Origin: Pseudomonas viridiflava
Lineage (GTDB): Bacteria; Pseudomonadota; Gammaproteobacteria; Pseudomonadales; Pseudomonadaceae
Assembly: GCF_900582195.1 (NCBI RefSeq)
Contig: NZ_UTHA01000001.1
Span: forward strand, 124,001-188,000
Length of the DNA: 64,000 nucleotides
Reading direction: 5' to 3'
The notes below the pieces were generated by a model. That model ran no database searches. It was not told the DNA's origin and worked only from the letters and a program-made list of their open reading frames with translations. This document shows, piece by piece, positions 1-8,899 of this stretch. Made by a program: the position numbers and the translations under genes. Position 1 is the first letter of the stretch; every line of letters begins with the position of its first letter.

Positions 1-630
<630 letters not shown>

Positions 631-818
631 CGCGTCTCTCCCAGCGGCATCTGTGCGCCATTCGTCTCGGTAAGGCACTGGCAATGAAGGCAGTGCCCTT
701 TGATGCCGATGGTATGACCGGCGCAGACAGCTCAAATGCCTGCGCGCGCCACGCAAAGGTGCGTTTACGACATGGCTGGAAATGCCCTGACAGGCACAAT
801 CCTCAATATGAAGAAAAA

Positions 819-914
819 CCCTGTGGGAGCGAGCTTGCTCGCGAAGGGGCCGTGTCAGTCAACATCAGTGCTGGCTGACACTCCGCTTTCGCGAGCAAGC
901 TCGCTCCCACAGGG
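819..914. repeat. REP doublet, long-spacer form
   Basis: Two inverted arms, GTGGGAGCGAGCTTGCTCGCGA on the left and its complement on the right, are separated by about 45 bases. This is the dominant intergenic repeat of P. fluorescens-group genomes. It abuts the stop codon of the TraX-like gene. The stretch 631-818 left of it holds only the glyA promoter region. Confidence 0.9.
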
Positions 915-1625
915 TTATGTGAAGAGTTGGCGGACGGCGAGCAGCAGGAGAAAGTGCGCGGGATACAGGGCGTAAGCCCAGCGGCGCATTGGCGGTGGCT
1001 GGAGATGTCGCCCATGTCGCAACAGGAACATTCCTAGCATTGGCGCAAACAGGCATGTCGCAATACCGAGAATGGCGACGCTGTTACCGAACCTTGCCGA
1101 GTCGTACAGCACCTGCCACTGATTGGCGGCGAGACAAATCAATCCCGAAAGCGCGCTGAAATACCACGGGCGGCGAAACACCAGCAGCATCGCCAACGGC
1201 AGCAATACCCCGAAGAAGCCGAACATCAGTCGCTCCGGGAACATAGCGGCCAGCGCCAGTGCGGCGACACCCAACAATCGCGCCATGATCGAGGGGTCCT
1301 GCCACCCACGCGCCACGAGCAACCCCAGCGCCAGCGTCGGCAGCACATTCAGAGTATTGGGATCGGGAATGAACAGCCGGTACGGAATCTCACTCACCAG
1401 GCTGAACAGCAACAACCACCCCAGATACCTCCACTCCATCCTCCGCGAACCATCACGCGCCAGATTTGCCGCCATCGCCAGACAGAACCACGGAAACGCC
1501 AGCCGCCCCGGCACATACAGCCAATCGGCGGAGAAACCGACATATCGCAGGTGATCGAGCAACATGCTCAACAGCGCCAGCCACTTGAGCAGATCCAGAG
1601 CGCCGTCACGTTTTCTCAGGTGCAT
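915..1625 (-). CDS. TraX-like integral membrane protein
   Basis: A 236-residue protein with about eight hydrophobic segments, starting MHLRKRDGALDLLKWLALLS. The N-terminal block LLKWLALLSMLLDHLRYVG and the segment LAFPWFCLAMAANL are typical of the TraX/acyltransferase-like family named for the F-pilin acetylase. Chromosomal Pseudomonas members are unlinked to conjugation genes and their substrate is unknown. An in-frame upstream start at 1715 would add 30 residues that look non-native and would overlap the ltaE promoter, so 1625 is preferred. It is divergent from ltaE. Family call good; no function claimed. Confidence 0.75.
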   Translation of the reverse strand: MHLRKRDGALDLLKWLALLSMLLDHLRYVGFSADWLYVPGRLAFPWFCLAMAANLARDGSRRMEWRYLGWLLLFSLVSEIPYRLFIPDPNTLNVLPTLALGLLVARGWQDPSIMARLLGVAALALAAMFPERLMFGFFGVLLPLAMLLVFRRPWYFSALSGLICLAANQWQVLYDSARFGNSVAILGIATCLFAPMLGMFLLRHGRHLQPPPMRRWAYALYPAHFLLLLAVRQLFT

Positions 1626-1751
1626 AATCGTCCTGCAAACTGGTAATTTCCTGAACGCGACATCCCGTGTGCTCCCCGGAAGATCTTCGGTAAAGTGCGC
1701 ACCACCATTGACCACGAGCCTTCACAAGAGTCTCGACCACGGAAGCCGGCC

Positions 1752-2792
1752 ATGACCGACAAGAGCCAACAATTCGCCAGCGACAACTATTCCGGAATCT
1801 GCCCTGAAGCCTGGGCGGCGATGGAGCAGGCCAACCACGGCCACCAGCGCGCGTATGGCGACGATGAATGGACCGCACGCGCGGCCGATCATTTCCGAAA
1901 ACTGTTCGAAACCGACTGCGAGGTGTTCTTCGCCTTCAACGGCACCGCCGCCAACTCGCTGGCCCTGTCGTCACTGTGCCAGAGTTACCACAGCGTGATC
2001 TGCTCGGAAACCGCCCACGTCGAAACCGACGAATGCGGCGCTCCGGAATTCTTCTCCAACGGCTCGAAACTGCTGATCGCCGGCACTGAAAACGGCAAGA
2101 TCACCCCGCAATCGATCCGCGAAGTCGCGCTCAAACGCCAGGACATCCACTACCCGAAACCGCGCGTAGTCACCCTGACTCAAGCCACCGAAGTCGGCAG
2201 CGTCTACACCCCGGAAGAAGTCCGCGCCATCAGCGCCACCTGCAAGGAACTGGGCCTGCACCTGCACATGGACGGCGCGCGCTTCTCCAACGCCTGCGCG
2301 TTCCTCGGTTGCTCGCCAGCGGATCTGACCTGGAAGGCCGGTGTCGATGTGTTGTGCTTCGGCGGCACCAAGAACGGTATGGCCGTGGGGGAAGCGATCC
2401 TGTTCTTCAACCACAAACTGGCGGAAGACTTCGATTACCGCTGCAAACAGGCCGGGCAACTGGCGTCGAAAATGCGCTTCCTCTCGGCACCGTGGGTCGG
2501 CATCCTCGAAAACGACGCCTGGCTGAAATATGCGCGCCACGCCAACCACTGCGCGCAATTGCTGGCAGAGCTGGTCAGCGATATTCCCGGCGTCGAATTG
2601 ATGTTCCCGGTCCAGGCCAACGGCGTGTTCCTGCAACTGTCGGAACCGGCCATCGCCGCGCTGACCGCGAAGAACTGGCGCTTCTACACCTTCATCGGCA
2701 AAGGCGGCGCACGCTTCATGTGCTCCTGGGACACCGAAGAAGAACGCGTGCGCGAACTGGCCCGCGACATCCGCGAAGTCATGTCCGCCTGA
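1752..2792 (+). CDS. ltaE: Low-specificity L-threonine aldolase
   Basis: PLP-dependent cleavage of L-threonine or L-allo-threonine to glycine and acetaldehyde in the cytoplasm. The protein has 346 residues, the normal length for the Pseudomonas LtaE clade. Visible motifs are FNGTAANSLAL near residue 65, the PLP-contacting HMDGARFSNA near 172, and the Schiff-base lysine K207 in CFGGTKNGMAVGE. The start at MTDKSQQFASDNYSG matches the family N-terminus; an upstream in-frame ATG at 1695 would add 19 atypical residues. Its place beside glyA and gbcAB suggests a role in the glycine pool produced by betaine catabolism. Confidence 0.95.
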   Translation: MTDKSQQFASDNYSGICPEAWAAMEQANHGHQRAYGDDEWTARAADHFRKLFETDCEVFFAFNGTAANSLALSSLCQSYHSVICSETAHVETDECGAPEFFSNGSKLLIAGTENGKITPQSIREVALKRQDIHYPKPRVVTLTQATEVGSVYTPEEVRAISATCKELGLHLHMDGARFSNACAFLGCSPADLTWKAGVDVLCFGGTKNGMAVGEAILFFNHKLAEDFDYRCKQAGQLASKMRFLSAPWVGILENDAWLKYARHANHCAQLLAELVSDIPGVELMFPVQANGVFLQLSEPAIAALTAKNWRFYTFIGKGGARFMCSWDTEEERVRELARDIREVMSA

Positions 2793-2803
2793 TTCCCGGC
2801 ACT

Positions 2804-2834
2804 GATCGTTCCCACGCTCCGCGTGGGAACGATC
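2804..2834. repeat. Short palindromic repeat, GATCGTTCCCACG type
   Basis: GATCGTTCCCACGCTCCGCGTGGGAACGATC is a near-perfect palindrome just after ltaE. It is the compact member of a second repeat family seen again at 22583, 24940, 31607, 38126 and 44206. It may also act as a weak transcription stop. Confidence 0.85.
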
Positions 2835-2920
2835 AATAGTGGAGACAGTGTTGCTGATCTGCTTGGTCTACATTGTCTGTCGAGCCCTCCGCTCACATAA
2901 CAATAAGCAGGAGCATCGGC

Positions 2921-3745
2921 ATGTCGTTACAAGGCAAAACCCTGTTCATCACCGGCGCCAGCCGTGGCATTGGCCGTGAGATTGCGCTGCGTGCCGCGAG
3001 GGACGGGGCCAATATCGTCATCGCGGCGAAGAGCGCCGAACGCCACGCCAAACTGCCCGGCACCATCCACAGCGTCGCCGCTGAAGTCGAAGCGGCGGGC
3101 GGCAAGGCTTTGGCGTTGCAGGTGGACGTGCGCGATGAAGACGCGGTGCGTCAGGCACTCGCCCAGGCCAACGAACATTTCGGCGCGATCGATGCGCTGG
3201 TGAACAACGCCGGGGCGATCAAGCTCACCGGTGTGCAGCACATCGAACTCAAGCGTTTCGACCTGATGCACCAGATCAACACCCGCGCGGTGCTGCTGTG
3301 CAGCCAGGCCGCCCTGCCCTATCTGAAGAAATCCGCCGGGCACATTCTGAACCTGTCACCACCGCTCAATCTGGCAAGCAAGTGGTTTGCACAGTTCAGC
3401 CCGTACACCGTGACCAAGTACGGCATGAGCATGCTGACGCTGGGGATGAACGAGGAATTTGCCAGTTACGGGATCAGCGTCAATTCGCTGTGGCCGCAGA
3501 CGATGATTGCCACGGCGGCGATCGAGTTTCAGTTGGGTAATCGGGAGTCGTTCAAGCAGGCGCGGACACCGGTGATCATGGCGGATGCGGCGCATGTGAT
3601 TCTGGATAGCAGCGGGCGGCAGATTACCGGACGGTTGTTGATTGATGAGGAAATTTTGCGTGAGAGCGGCGTTAGCGAGTTTGAGCATTACCGGTATGAA
3701 CCGGGGAGCCATGCGGCGTTGATGCCGGATTTGTTTATCGACTGA
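2921..3745 (+). CDS. Short-chain dehydrogenase/reductase, HSDL2-like
   Basis: A 274-residue SDR. The N-terminal Rossmann motif TGASRGIG lies near residues 11-18, NNAG near 91-94, and the catalytic YxxxK appears as YTVTK near 163-167. The motif SPPLNL, an NSLWP turn and the long substrate loop are characteristic of the HSDL2-like SDR branch found in bacteria and peroxisomes. The substrate is unknown. The start at 2921 follows AGCAGGAGC. It sits between ltaE and gbcB, so a link to amine or acyl catabolism is possible but not shown. Family call good; reaction unassigned. Confidence 0.85.
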   Translation: MSLQGKTLFITGASRGIGREIALRAARDGANIVIAAKSAERHAKLPGTIHSVAAEVEAAGGKALALQVDVRDEDAVRQALAQANEHFGAIDALVNNAGAIKLTGVQHIELKRFDLMHQINTRAVLLCSQAALPYLKKSAGHILNLSPPLNLASKWFAQFSPYTVTKYGMSMLTLGMNEEFASYGISVNSLWPQTMIATAAIEFQLGNRESFKQARTPVIMADAAHVILDSSGRQITGRLLIDEEILRESGVSEFEHYRYEPGSHAALMPDLFID

Positions 3746-3747
3746 AA

Positions 3748-3931
3748 AGCCCCTCACCCTAGCCCTCTCCCGGAGGGAGAGGGGACTGATTGGGGGATAT
3801 TCGAGAATTACGCCGACGTGCAACTGCTGTACCGAATCCATAGTCGACTCGATATCTCAAGTCGGTGTACCTCGTGAGAACAACTCGGTCAGTCCCCTCT
3901 CCCTCTGGGAGAGGGTTAGGGTGAGGGGCAG
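3748..3931. repeat. Pair of inverted CCCTCACCCTAGCCCTCTCCC repeats
   Basis: Two copies of a third repeat class lie in opposite orientation, at about 3748-3786 and 3893-3931, in the gap between the convergent SDR and gbcB genes. Each copy also contains its own CTCTCCC/GGGAGAG hairpin. Such sequences often stand at convergent gene ends and could act as bidirectional terminators. Further copies are at about 14878 and 20474. Confidence 0.75.
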
Positions 3932-3950
3932 CTTGAGTCTGGCGCGGACT

Positions 3951-5051
3951 TCAGAAATCGATTCGCACATCCCCCTTCGGCACACTGCAGCACGAAAGAA
4001 TAAAGCCTTCCGCCTCGTCGTCCTCAGTAATCCCGCCGTTATGCTCCATCTCCACCTCGCCCCCCAGCTTCAACACCTTGCACGTCCCGCAAATCCCCAT
4101 GCCGCACGCCTTCGGAATCATCAACCCCAACTTGGCCGCCGCCGCATGCACGGTCTCACCCGGGGCCACACGAATGCTCTTGCCGGACGAAGTAAATTCG
4201 ACCTGATGCAGATCCGCCGCATCGATTTCCGGTGCATCGGCTGCCTGCTCCGCCTGCTCCACCGCATCAGCACGGGCTTCCGGTGGCGTCGCACCGAACG
4301 ACTCCTCGTGATAACGCGACATGTCGTAACCGGCCACTTCCAGCAGACGCTTCACCGCGTTCATGTACGGCGTCGGGCCGCAGCAGAACACTTCGCGCTC
4401 AAGGAAGTCCGGCACCATCAGCTCAAGCATCTTGTGGTTGAGATAGCCGCGATACCCTGCCCACGGCTCACCCAAGCCGTGCTTCTCGCAAATCAGGTGC
4501 AGGCTGAAGTTGTCGATCCGCGACGCCATGTGCTCCAGCTCGCGGTGGTAAATGATGTCTTTGGGCGAGCGCGCGCTGTGGATAAAGGTCATGTCGACGT
4601 TGGCGTTGGTGTCATAGAACCAGCGCGCCATCGACATGCACGGCGTAATCCCCACGCCACCGCTGAGATAGAGCACTTTCGGGCTCGGGAAGTCGATGGC
4701 ATTGAACAGCCCCACCGGCCCGTGCACCGCCAACTCTTGCCCCTCATGAAGCGTGTCGTGCAACCAGTTGGACACCTTGCCCCCCGGCACGCGTTTGATC
4801 GTCACCGAAAAGCTGTACGGCACCGACGGCGAACTGGAGATCGTGTACGAGCGCATGATCGGCTGGCCTTCGATTTCCAGCTCCAGGGTGACGAACTGCC
4901 CGGGCTTGAAGAAGAACAGGATCGGCTGGTCGGCCATAAAGCAGAAGGTGCGCACGTCCCAGGTTTCCTGGATGACTTTGACGCAACGGACGATGTGTCG
5001 GCCATTGGCCCAGGTCTGGGTGGTGACCGGATTCAGGAAGCTGTTGGACAT
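3951..5051 (-). CDS. gbcB: Glycine betaine demethylase, reductase subunit
   Basis: Ferredoxin-reductase partner of the Rieske oxygenase GbcA; it passes NAD(P)H electrons for demethylation of glycine betaine to dimethylglycine. The protein has 366 residues. An FAD domain carries RSYTISS near residue 80, an NAD domain carries GGVGITPCMSMARW near 130, and a C-terminal plant-type 2Fe-2S domain has CGMGICGTCKVL plus a final LSCCSVP. The start MSNSFLNPVTTQTW at 5051 fits the family; an in-frame ATG four codons upstream is possible. Divergent from gbcA over a 297-bp shared promoter region, as in P. aeruginosa. Confidence 0.95.
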   Translation of the reverse strand: MSNSFLNPVTTQTWANGRHIVRCVKVIQETWDVRTFCFMADQPILFFFKPGQFVTLELEIEGQPIMRSYTISSSPSVPYSFSVTIKRVPGGKVSNWLHDTLHEGQELAVHGPVGLFNAIDFPSPKVLYLSGGVGITPCMSMARWFYDTNANVDMTFIHSARSPKDIIYHRELEHMASRIDNFSLHLICEKHGLGEPWAGYRGYLNHKMLELMVPDFLEREVFCCGPTPYMNAVKRLLEVAGYDMSRYHEESFGATPPEARADAVEQAEQAADAPEIDAADLHQVEFTSSGKSIRVAPGETVHAAAAKLGLMIPKACGMGICGTCKVLKLGGEVEMEHNGGITEDDEAEGFILSCCSVPKGDVRIDF

Positions 5052-5121
5052 GCTGTTCTCCACGGCCGACTGTCGGCCTCATGTCGGCGATTCTGCGTAT
5101 AGCGTGAACCGTCCGTTTACC

Positions 5122-5151
5122 TATCCGCGACATCGGCATACTTATCGCGAC
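5122..5151. promoter_or_regulatory. Candidate AraC-type twin operator in the gbcB/gbcA promoter region
   Basis: TATCCGCGAC at 5122-5131 and TATCGCGAC at 5143-5151 form a direct repeat whose GCGAC cores are 20 bp apart, two helical turns. On the other strand the core reads GTCGC, as in the repeats in front of caiX and cbcX. GbdR is known to activate gbcA, and its gene is in this window. Binding here is inference only. Confidence 0.4.
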
Positions 5152-5348
5152 CAGCCCCCAACCACCGGGGGTTGCGCGTCGGGAACAGATTGCACCATGT
5201 CGCCCATGGATAAGGTTCCGCCCGGCGCCGGCCCCACACTCGCCCCAACACCAAGACAGCTTCTTTACACCTTGCGTAGCAACCGTTAGCAGCACACCTG
5301 ATCAGCCACTTTTCGCCGGCCACGCAGATGGCCATGAGGATCACATCG

Positions 5349-6644
5349 ATGGACGTCACCGCAAAAATCAGCCTGGGCGATCCGCTGGAACCCGCACGCA
5401 AGGCCACCGCACAAATGCTGCAAGAGCGCGAGCGCACCTTTTCGCTGCCGCAACCGTTCTATAGCGATGAGCGGCTCTTCGATATCGACATGCAGGAGAT
5501 CTTCCAGAAAGAGTGGCTGATCGCCGGCATGACCTGCGAAATCCCGGCCAAAGGCAACTACCTGACCCTGCAGGTCGGCAAGAACCCGATCATCGTCATC
5601 CGTGGCGCCGAAGGCGTGGTGCATGCGTTTCACAACGTCTGCCGTCACCGTGGCTCGCGTCTGTGCACCAGCGAAAAAGGCAAAGTCGCCAAACTGGTCT
5701 GCCACTACCACCAGTGGACGTACGAGCTGGACGGTCGCCTGTTGTTTGCCGGCACCGAAATGGGCGCCGACTTCGACATGAAGCAGTACGGCTTGAAACC
5801 GGTGAACGTGAAGACCGCCGGCGGCTACATCTTCATCAGCCTGGCCGAGAACCCGCCAGCCATCGATGACTTCCTGTCGACACTGAACCACTACATGGAA
5901 CCGTACGACATGGAGAACACCAAGGTGGCGATTACCACCACCTTGATGGAAAAGGCCAACTGGAAACTGGTGCTGGAAAACAACCGCGAGTGCTACCACT
6001 GCAACGCGTCGCACCCGGAACTGCTGAAAACCCTGCTGGAATGGGACGACGTCACCGACCCGCGCGCCGATCAAGCGTTCAAGGATCACGTCGCCGCCTC
6101 CGCCGCTGCCTGGGAAGCCGAGAAGATTCCTTACGCCCACGCCAGTTTCGGCCTGCGCAACCGCATCGTGCGCATGCCGCTGCTCAAAGGCACCGTGTCG
6201 ATGACCCTCGACGGCAAACAGGGCTGCGCGAAACTGATGGGCCGGATCAAGAACCCGGATCTGGGTTCGATGCGCATCCTGCACCTGCCGCACTCGTGGA
6301 ACCACTGCATGGGTGACCACATCATCGTTTTCACCGTGTGGCCGATCAGCGCCCAGGAAACCATGGTCACCACCAAGTGGATCGTGCACAAGGATGCGGT
6401 TGAAGGCGTGGATTACGACGTCGAGCGTATGCGGCAGGTGTGGGATGCGACCAACGATCAGGATCGGCGTCTGGCTGAGGAAAACCAGCGTGGGATCAAC
6501 TCGACGGCGTATCAGCCTGGGCCTTATTCGAAAACCTATGAATTTGGCGTGGTTAACTTTGTGGACTGGTACAGCGAGCGGATGCTGAACAACCTCGGCG
6601 CCGAGCCTGCGCCATACCTCAAAGGCGTCCCGGTTCAGGGCTAA
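5349..6644 (+). CDS. gbcA: Glycine betaine demethylase, Rieske oxygenase subunit
   Basis: Oxygenase that removes one methyl group from glycine betaine as formaldehyde, giving dimethylglycine. It has 431 residues. The Rieske 2Fe-2S ligands are C98 and H100 in CRHRGS and C118 and H121 in CHYHQW. The mononuclear iron site is marked by ECYHCNASHPEL near residue 215. The start MDVTAKISLGDP at 5349 follows TGAGGA with 8-nt spacing; in-frame ATGs at 5328 and 5334 upstream lie at or before that SD. Works with GbcB, encoded divergently. Expression is probably driven by GbdR. Confidence 0.96.
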   Translation: MDVTAKISLGDPLEPARKATAQMLQERERTFSLPQPFYSDERLFDIDMQEIFQKEWLIAGMTCEIPAKGNYLTLQVGKNPIIVIRGAEGVVHAFHNVCRHRGSRLCTSEKGKVAKLVCHYHQWTYELDGRLLFAGTEMGADFDMKQYGLKPVNVKTAGGYIFISLAENPPAIDDFLSTLNHYMEPYDMENTKVAITTTLMEKANWKLVLENNRECYHCNASHPELLKTLLEWDDVTDPRADQAFKDHVAASAAAWEAEKIPYAHASFGLRNRIVRMPLLKGTVSMTLDGKQGCAKLMGRIKNPDLGSMRILHLPHSWNHCMGDHIIVFTVWPISAQETMVTTKWIVHKDAVEGVDYDVERMRQVWDATNDQDRRLAEENQRGINSTAYQPGPYSKTYEFGVVNFVDWYSERMLNNLGAEPAPYLKGVPVQG

Positions 6645-6652
6645 AGCAAAAG

Positions 6653-6721
6653 CTTCGCGAGCAGGCTCGCTCCCACAGGTGGAATGCATTCCAAATGTGG
6701 GAGCGAGCCTGCTCGCGAAGG
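6653..6721. repeat. REP doublet, short-spacer form
   Basis: CTTCGCGAGCAGGCTCGCTC and its complement face each other across about 20 bases just after gbcA. In this orientation the arms point outward, opposite to the long-spacer form at 819-914. Confidence 0.9.
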
Positions 6722-7395
6722 CGTCATGAAAGTCATTACATCTCTGAAGCCAGATTGCACAATTTCTGACCAACCACCCCACACCCCATACCCACCAAGC
6801 CCCCCAGCCTTCCGCAAACAAGTTATCCACACACCCACCCACAGCAAATGGGGACAACTGTGGATGACTCAAAAAATATCCCACTGATTTACAAAGAAAA
6901 ACCGTGACTTATCCAGAAGTACGGTTTTGAAAACACAATGATCGTTTTTTGATCAACAACCTGCAAGCCACGCCGTTCGTGGCATCCAGCGGATGACAAA
7001 CACCTTATCCACAGAAGCGCCAACAGAGATCGGGGGTAACTTTGCCTCGGCTGTGGAAAAGCGCTGGAGGCTGTGAAAAATCAAGCGTCGTGGGCAATTC
7101 GTCGGGGCAAAAGCGCATATTGATCAGTTATTGATCAAGCCTCTGAAAGCCACGTTTTATATAGCTCTTAGCGGAGAGCGAACATCTTATCCACAGAAGC
7201 GCCAACAGAGATCGGGGGTAACTCAGGAAGTTATCCCGCCAAAAAAACCCGTAAAAACCGTAACTTAGGCTGGCTGTTTTTTGATCTGAAACCTGCAAGC
7301 CACGTCCGACGGGACTTGCAGGGAGGGACGAACACGTTATCCACAGACTGACCAACAGAGATTGTGTGTAAACACTGGTCAGTGGATAACCGGAT
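6722..7395. repeat. Non-coding block with three phased repeats carrying DnaA boxes
   Basis: No plausible gene. Three direct repeats of about 91 bp lie at 6951-7041, 7133-7223 and 7283-7373. Each has GATC, then 12 bp after its first base gCAAGCCACG (gAAAGCCACG in unit 2), then exactly 42 bp later a perfect DnaA box TTATCCACA (7005, 7187, 7337), then AACAGAGAT and GTAA. The DNA between these anchors differs. A fourth perfect box is at 6823-6831. Near matches are at 6859 (TCATCCACA, minus), 6909 (TTATCCAGA), 7052 (TTTTCCACA, minus) and 7381 (TTATCCACT, minus). The block is visibly AT-rich with T and A runs. It is not next to dnaA, rpmH or gyrB, so it is not the standard Pseudomonas oriC. Confidence 0.85.
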
Positions 7396-7962
7396 TCAGC
7401 CCCGGTGCATCAGATAGGCCTCACCCGTCACCCTTATCATCGGATGCGGTACCACCTGACAGGTTTTGACGATGCGAAAGCCATGTCGCTCATAGAACCG
7501 CCGAGCGCCAGTATTGGCGGCGTAGTCGATCAGGCTCAGACCTCTGAGCGCGAGTTGCTCGGCGCGCGCCTGGGCATGCTGGAGGAACTGCACGCCCAAT
7601 CCCTGATTGCGCCAGCCTTCGTGCAGCGCGAGGCTGGAGAGGTAGAGGGTGTCCGCCACTTCCATATCGGCGTATGGCGCCAGCACTGGATCGGTGGGCG
7701 GAGTCGGGTCCGGGTCTTCGCGCATGGCGTAGCTGTGCATCATGCCAACGACGCGGCCCTCGGCTTCGGCAATCAGGCAGTTCTGCCAGGAAAAATCCAC
7801 ATCGTCGCGGGCATAACGCCGCTCACCGACGTCGAGCAAGGCCTCGCCCGGCTCCGCCAACTGGCTCCAGATGTAATCCGAGGCGCCCTCCGAAGAGATC
7901 TGAAACAAACGCGCAATGTCGCGCGCATCCGTGCGCCGGGCAGGTCGAAACTCAACGGTCAT
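7396..7962 (-). CDS. GNAT family N-acetyltransferase
   Basis: A 188-residue acetyltransferase starting MTVEFRPARRTDARDIARLF. The acetyl-CoA binding motif A appears as LHEGWRNQGLGVQFL near residues 112-126 (R/Q-x-x-G-x-G/A variant), followed by a terminal NTGARRFYERHGF near 149-161, both typical of the superfamily. The acceptor is not predictable. It stands alone between the DnaA-box block and etfB, transcribed leftwards. A divergent relation to the dgc/etf operon is excluded because both are leftward; it could be read through from etfB, with a REP in between. Confidence 0.85.
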   Translation of the reverse strand: MTVEFRPARRTDARDIARLFQISSEGASDYIWSQLAEPGEALLDVGERRYARDDVDFSWQNCLIAEAEGRVVGMMHSYAMREDPDPTPPTDPVLAPYADMEVADTLYLSSLALHEGWRNQGLGVQFLQHAQARAEQLALRGLSLIDYAANTGARRFYERHGFRIVKTCQVVPHPMIRVTGEAYLMHRG

Positions 7963-8076
7963 TCACTTGACTCCTGGGAGGGGGTTGAGCGGGTGTTTTA
8001 ACCTGTGGATGATGCTGATCGCAAAGGAGTGCGGCGGATTTTTCATATCAACAAATGACAGCCTGCCGAACACGCA

Positions 8077-8104
8077 CCTGTGGGAGCAAGCTCGCTCCCA
8101 CAGG
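8077..8104. repeat. Compact REP palindrome
   Basis: CCTGTGGGAGCAAGC directly followed by TCGCTCCCACAGG is a collapsed REP doublet with no spacer, between etfB and the GNAT gene. It could form a terminator-like hairpin for the etf transcript. Confidence 0.8.
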
Positions 8105-8119
8105 AGGATTGGCGGGGTG

Positions 8120-8890
8120 TCAGCGGACCACGCCTTCTTCAATCAGTAACTTGAGGATGGCTTCGGCGCCAGCCTGCGGGGTGACACCTTTGAGCACTTG
8201 TCCACCGCCGCCGCTGGCTTTGGCGGTGGCGGCTTTCATGCGGTCAGCGCCGCTTTTGGCTTTGATCACTTTCAGGCGTTTTGGTCGGGGTTTAGCGGGT
8301 TGCAGGGTAGCGACGGAGAGGAGTTCATCGTCGATCACTTCAACGTCATCCGCCTCCAACACCCCGCGTCGCGCCGGGCCATAGGCACTCTGCCGAGGTT
8401 TCGGCGCAGCGTTATCCACAGTCGCCAGAAACGGCAGTTTCACCTTCAAGCGCCGACGCTGCCCACGCGGCAAAGCCTGCAGCACCAGCGCCGAACCGTC
8501 ATTGATCGACTCGACCTGTGCCAACCCCACCACCAACGGCCAGCCCAACCCTTCGGCCAGCAGAAACGGCAACATCCCCGAACCTTCGCCGGTTTCCGCC
8601 TGGCTGCCGGTCAGTACCACCTGCGCACCAGCATCGCGCAGATACGCGGTCAACGCCGGCAGCGCATCGGCGCCAGCCGGTTGCTCCAGCACGTGCATCT
8701 GTTCAAGGCCCATGCCCAAGTAGGCGCGCAACGCCGGTTCCGCAACGTCCCCGGCATGCAGCACCTGCAGGTTATCCCCAGCCAGTTGCAAACCCAGTTC
8801 CACGGCGCGCGCGTCCTGATCAGCGCGGCGTGGCCGCCCGGAAGTCGGGTGAGCGCCGATTGAAACCAGACTGATAACTTTCGTGTTCAT
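8120..8890 (-). CDS. etfB: Electron transfer flavoprotein beta subunit (dimethylglycine pathway)
   Basis: Small subunit of the ETF that accepts electrons from demethylating dehydrogenases and passes them toward the quinone pool. It has 256 residues, starting MNTKVISLVSIGAHP. The ETF domain is seen in VVLTGSQAETGEGSGMLPFLLAEGLGWP near residues 91-118 and LPRGQRRRLKVKLPFL. It is the last gene of the leftward run sdpA - hypothetical - dgcA - dgcB - etfA - etfB, equivalent to PA5401 in P. aeruginosa. This divergent, pathway-specific ETF differs from the housekeeping one. A perfect DnaA box lies inside the gene at 8412-8420. Confidence 0.9.
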   Translation of the reverse strand: MNTKVISLVSIGAHPTSGRPRRADQDARAVELGLQLAGDNLQVLHAGDVAEPALRAYLGMGLEQMHVLEQPAGADALPALTAYLRDAGAQVVLTGSQAETGEGSGMLPFLLAEGLGWPLVVGLAQVESINDGSALVLQALPRGQRRRLKVKLPFLATVDNAAPKPRQSAYGPARRGVLEADDVEVIDDELLSVATLQPAKPRPKRLKVIKAKSGADRMKAATAKASGGGGQVLKGVTPQAGAEAILKLLIEEGVVR

Positions 8891-8899
8891 AGCGTTTCC

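Noticed and set aside
5286..6884. A 532-codon minus-strand frame over gbcA
   Set aside because: Antisense to the Rieske oxygenase with clear motifs; crosses a REP doublet.
6951..7373. A CRISPR array
   Set aside because: Only three degenerate 91-bp units, unequal distances, and no cas genes.
6722..7395. Calling the DnaA-box block the chromosomal oriC
   Set aside because: dnaA, dnaN, rpmH and gidA are absent nearby, and Pseudomonas origins lie beside dnaA; only a secondary DnaA-binding role is proposed.
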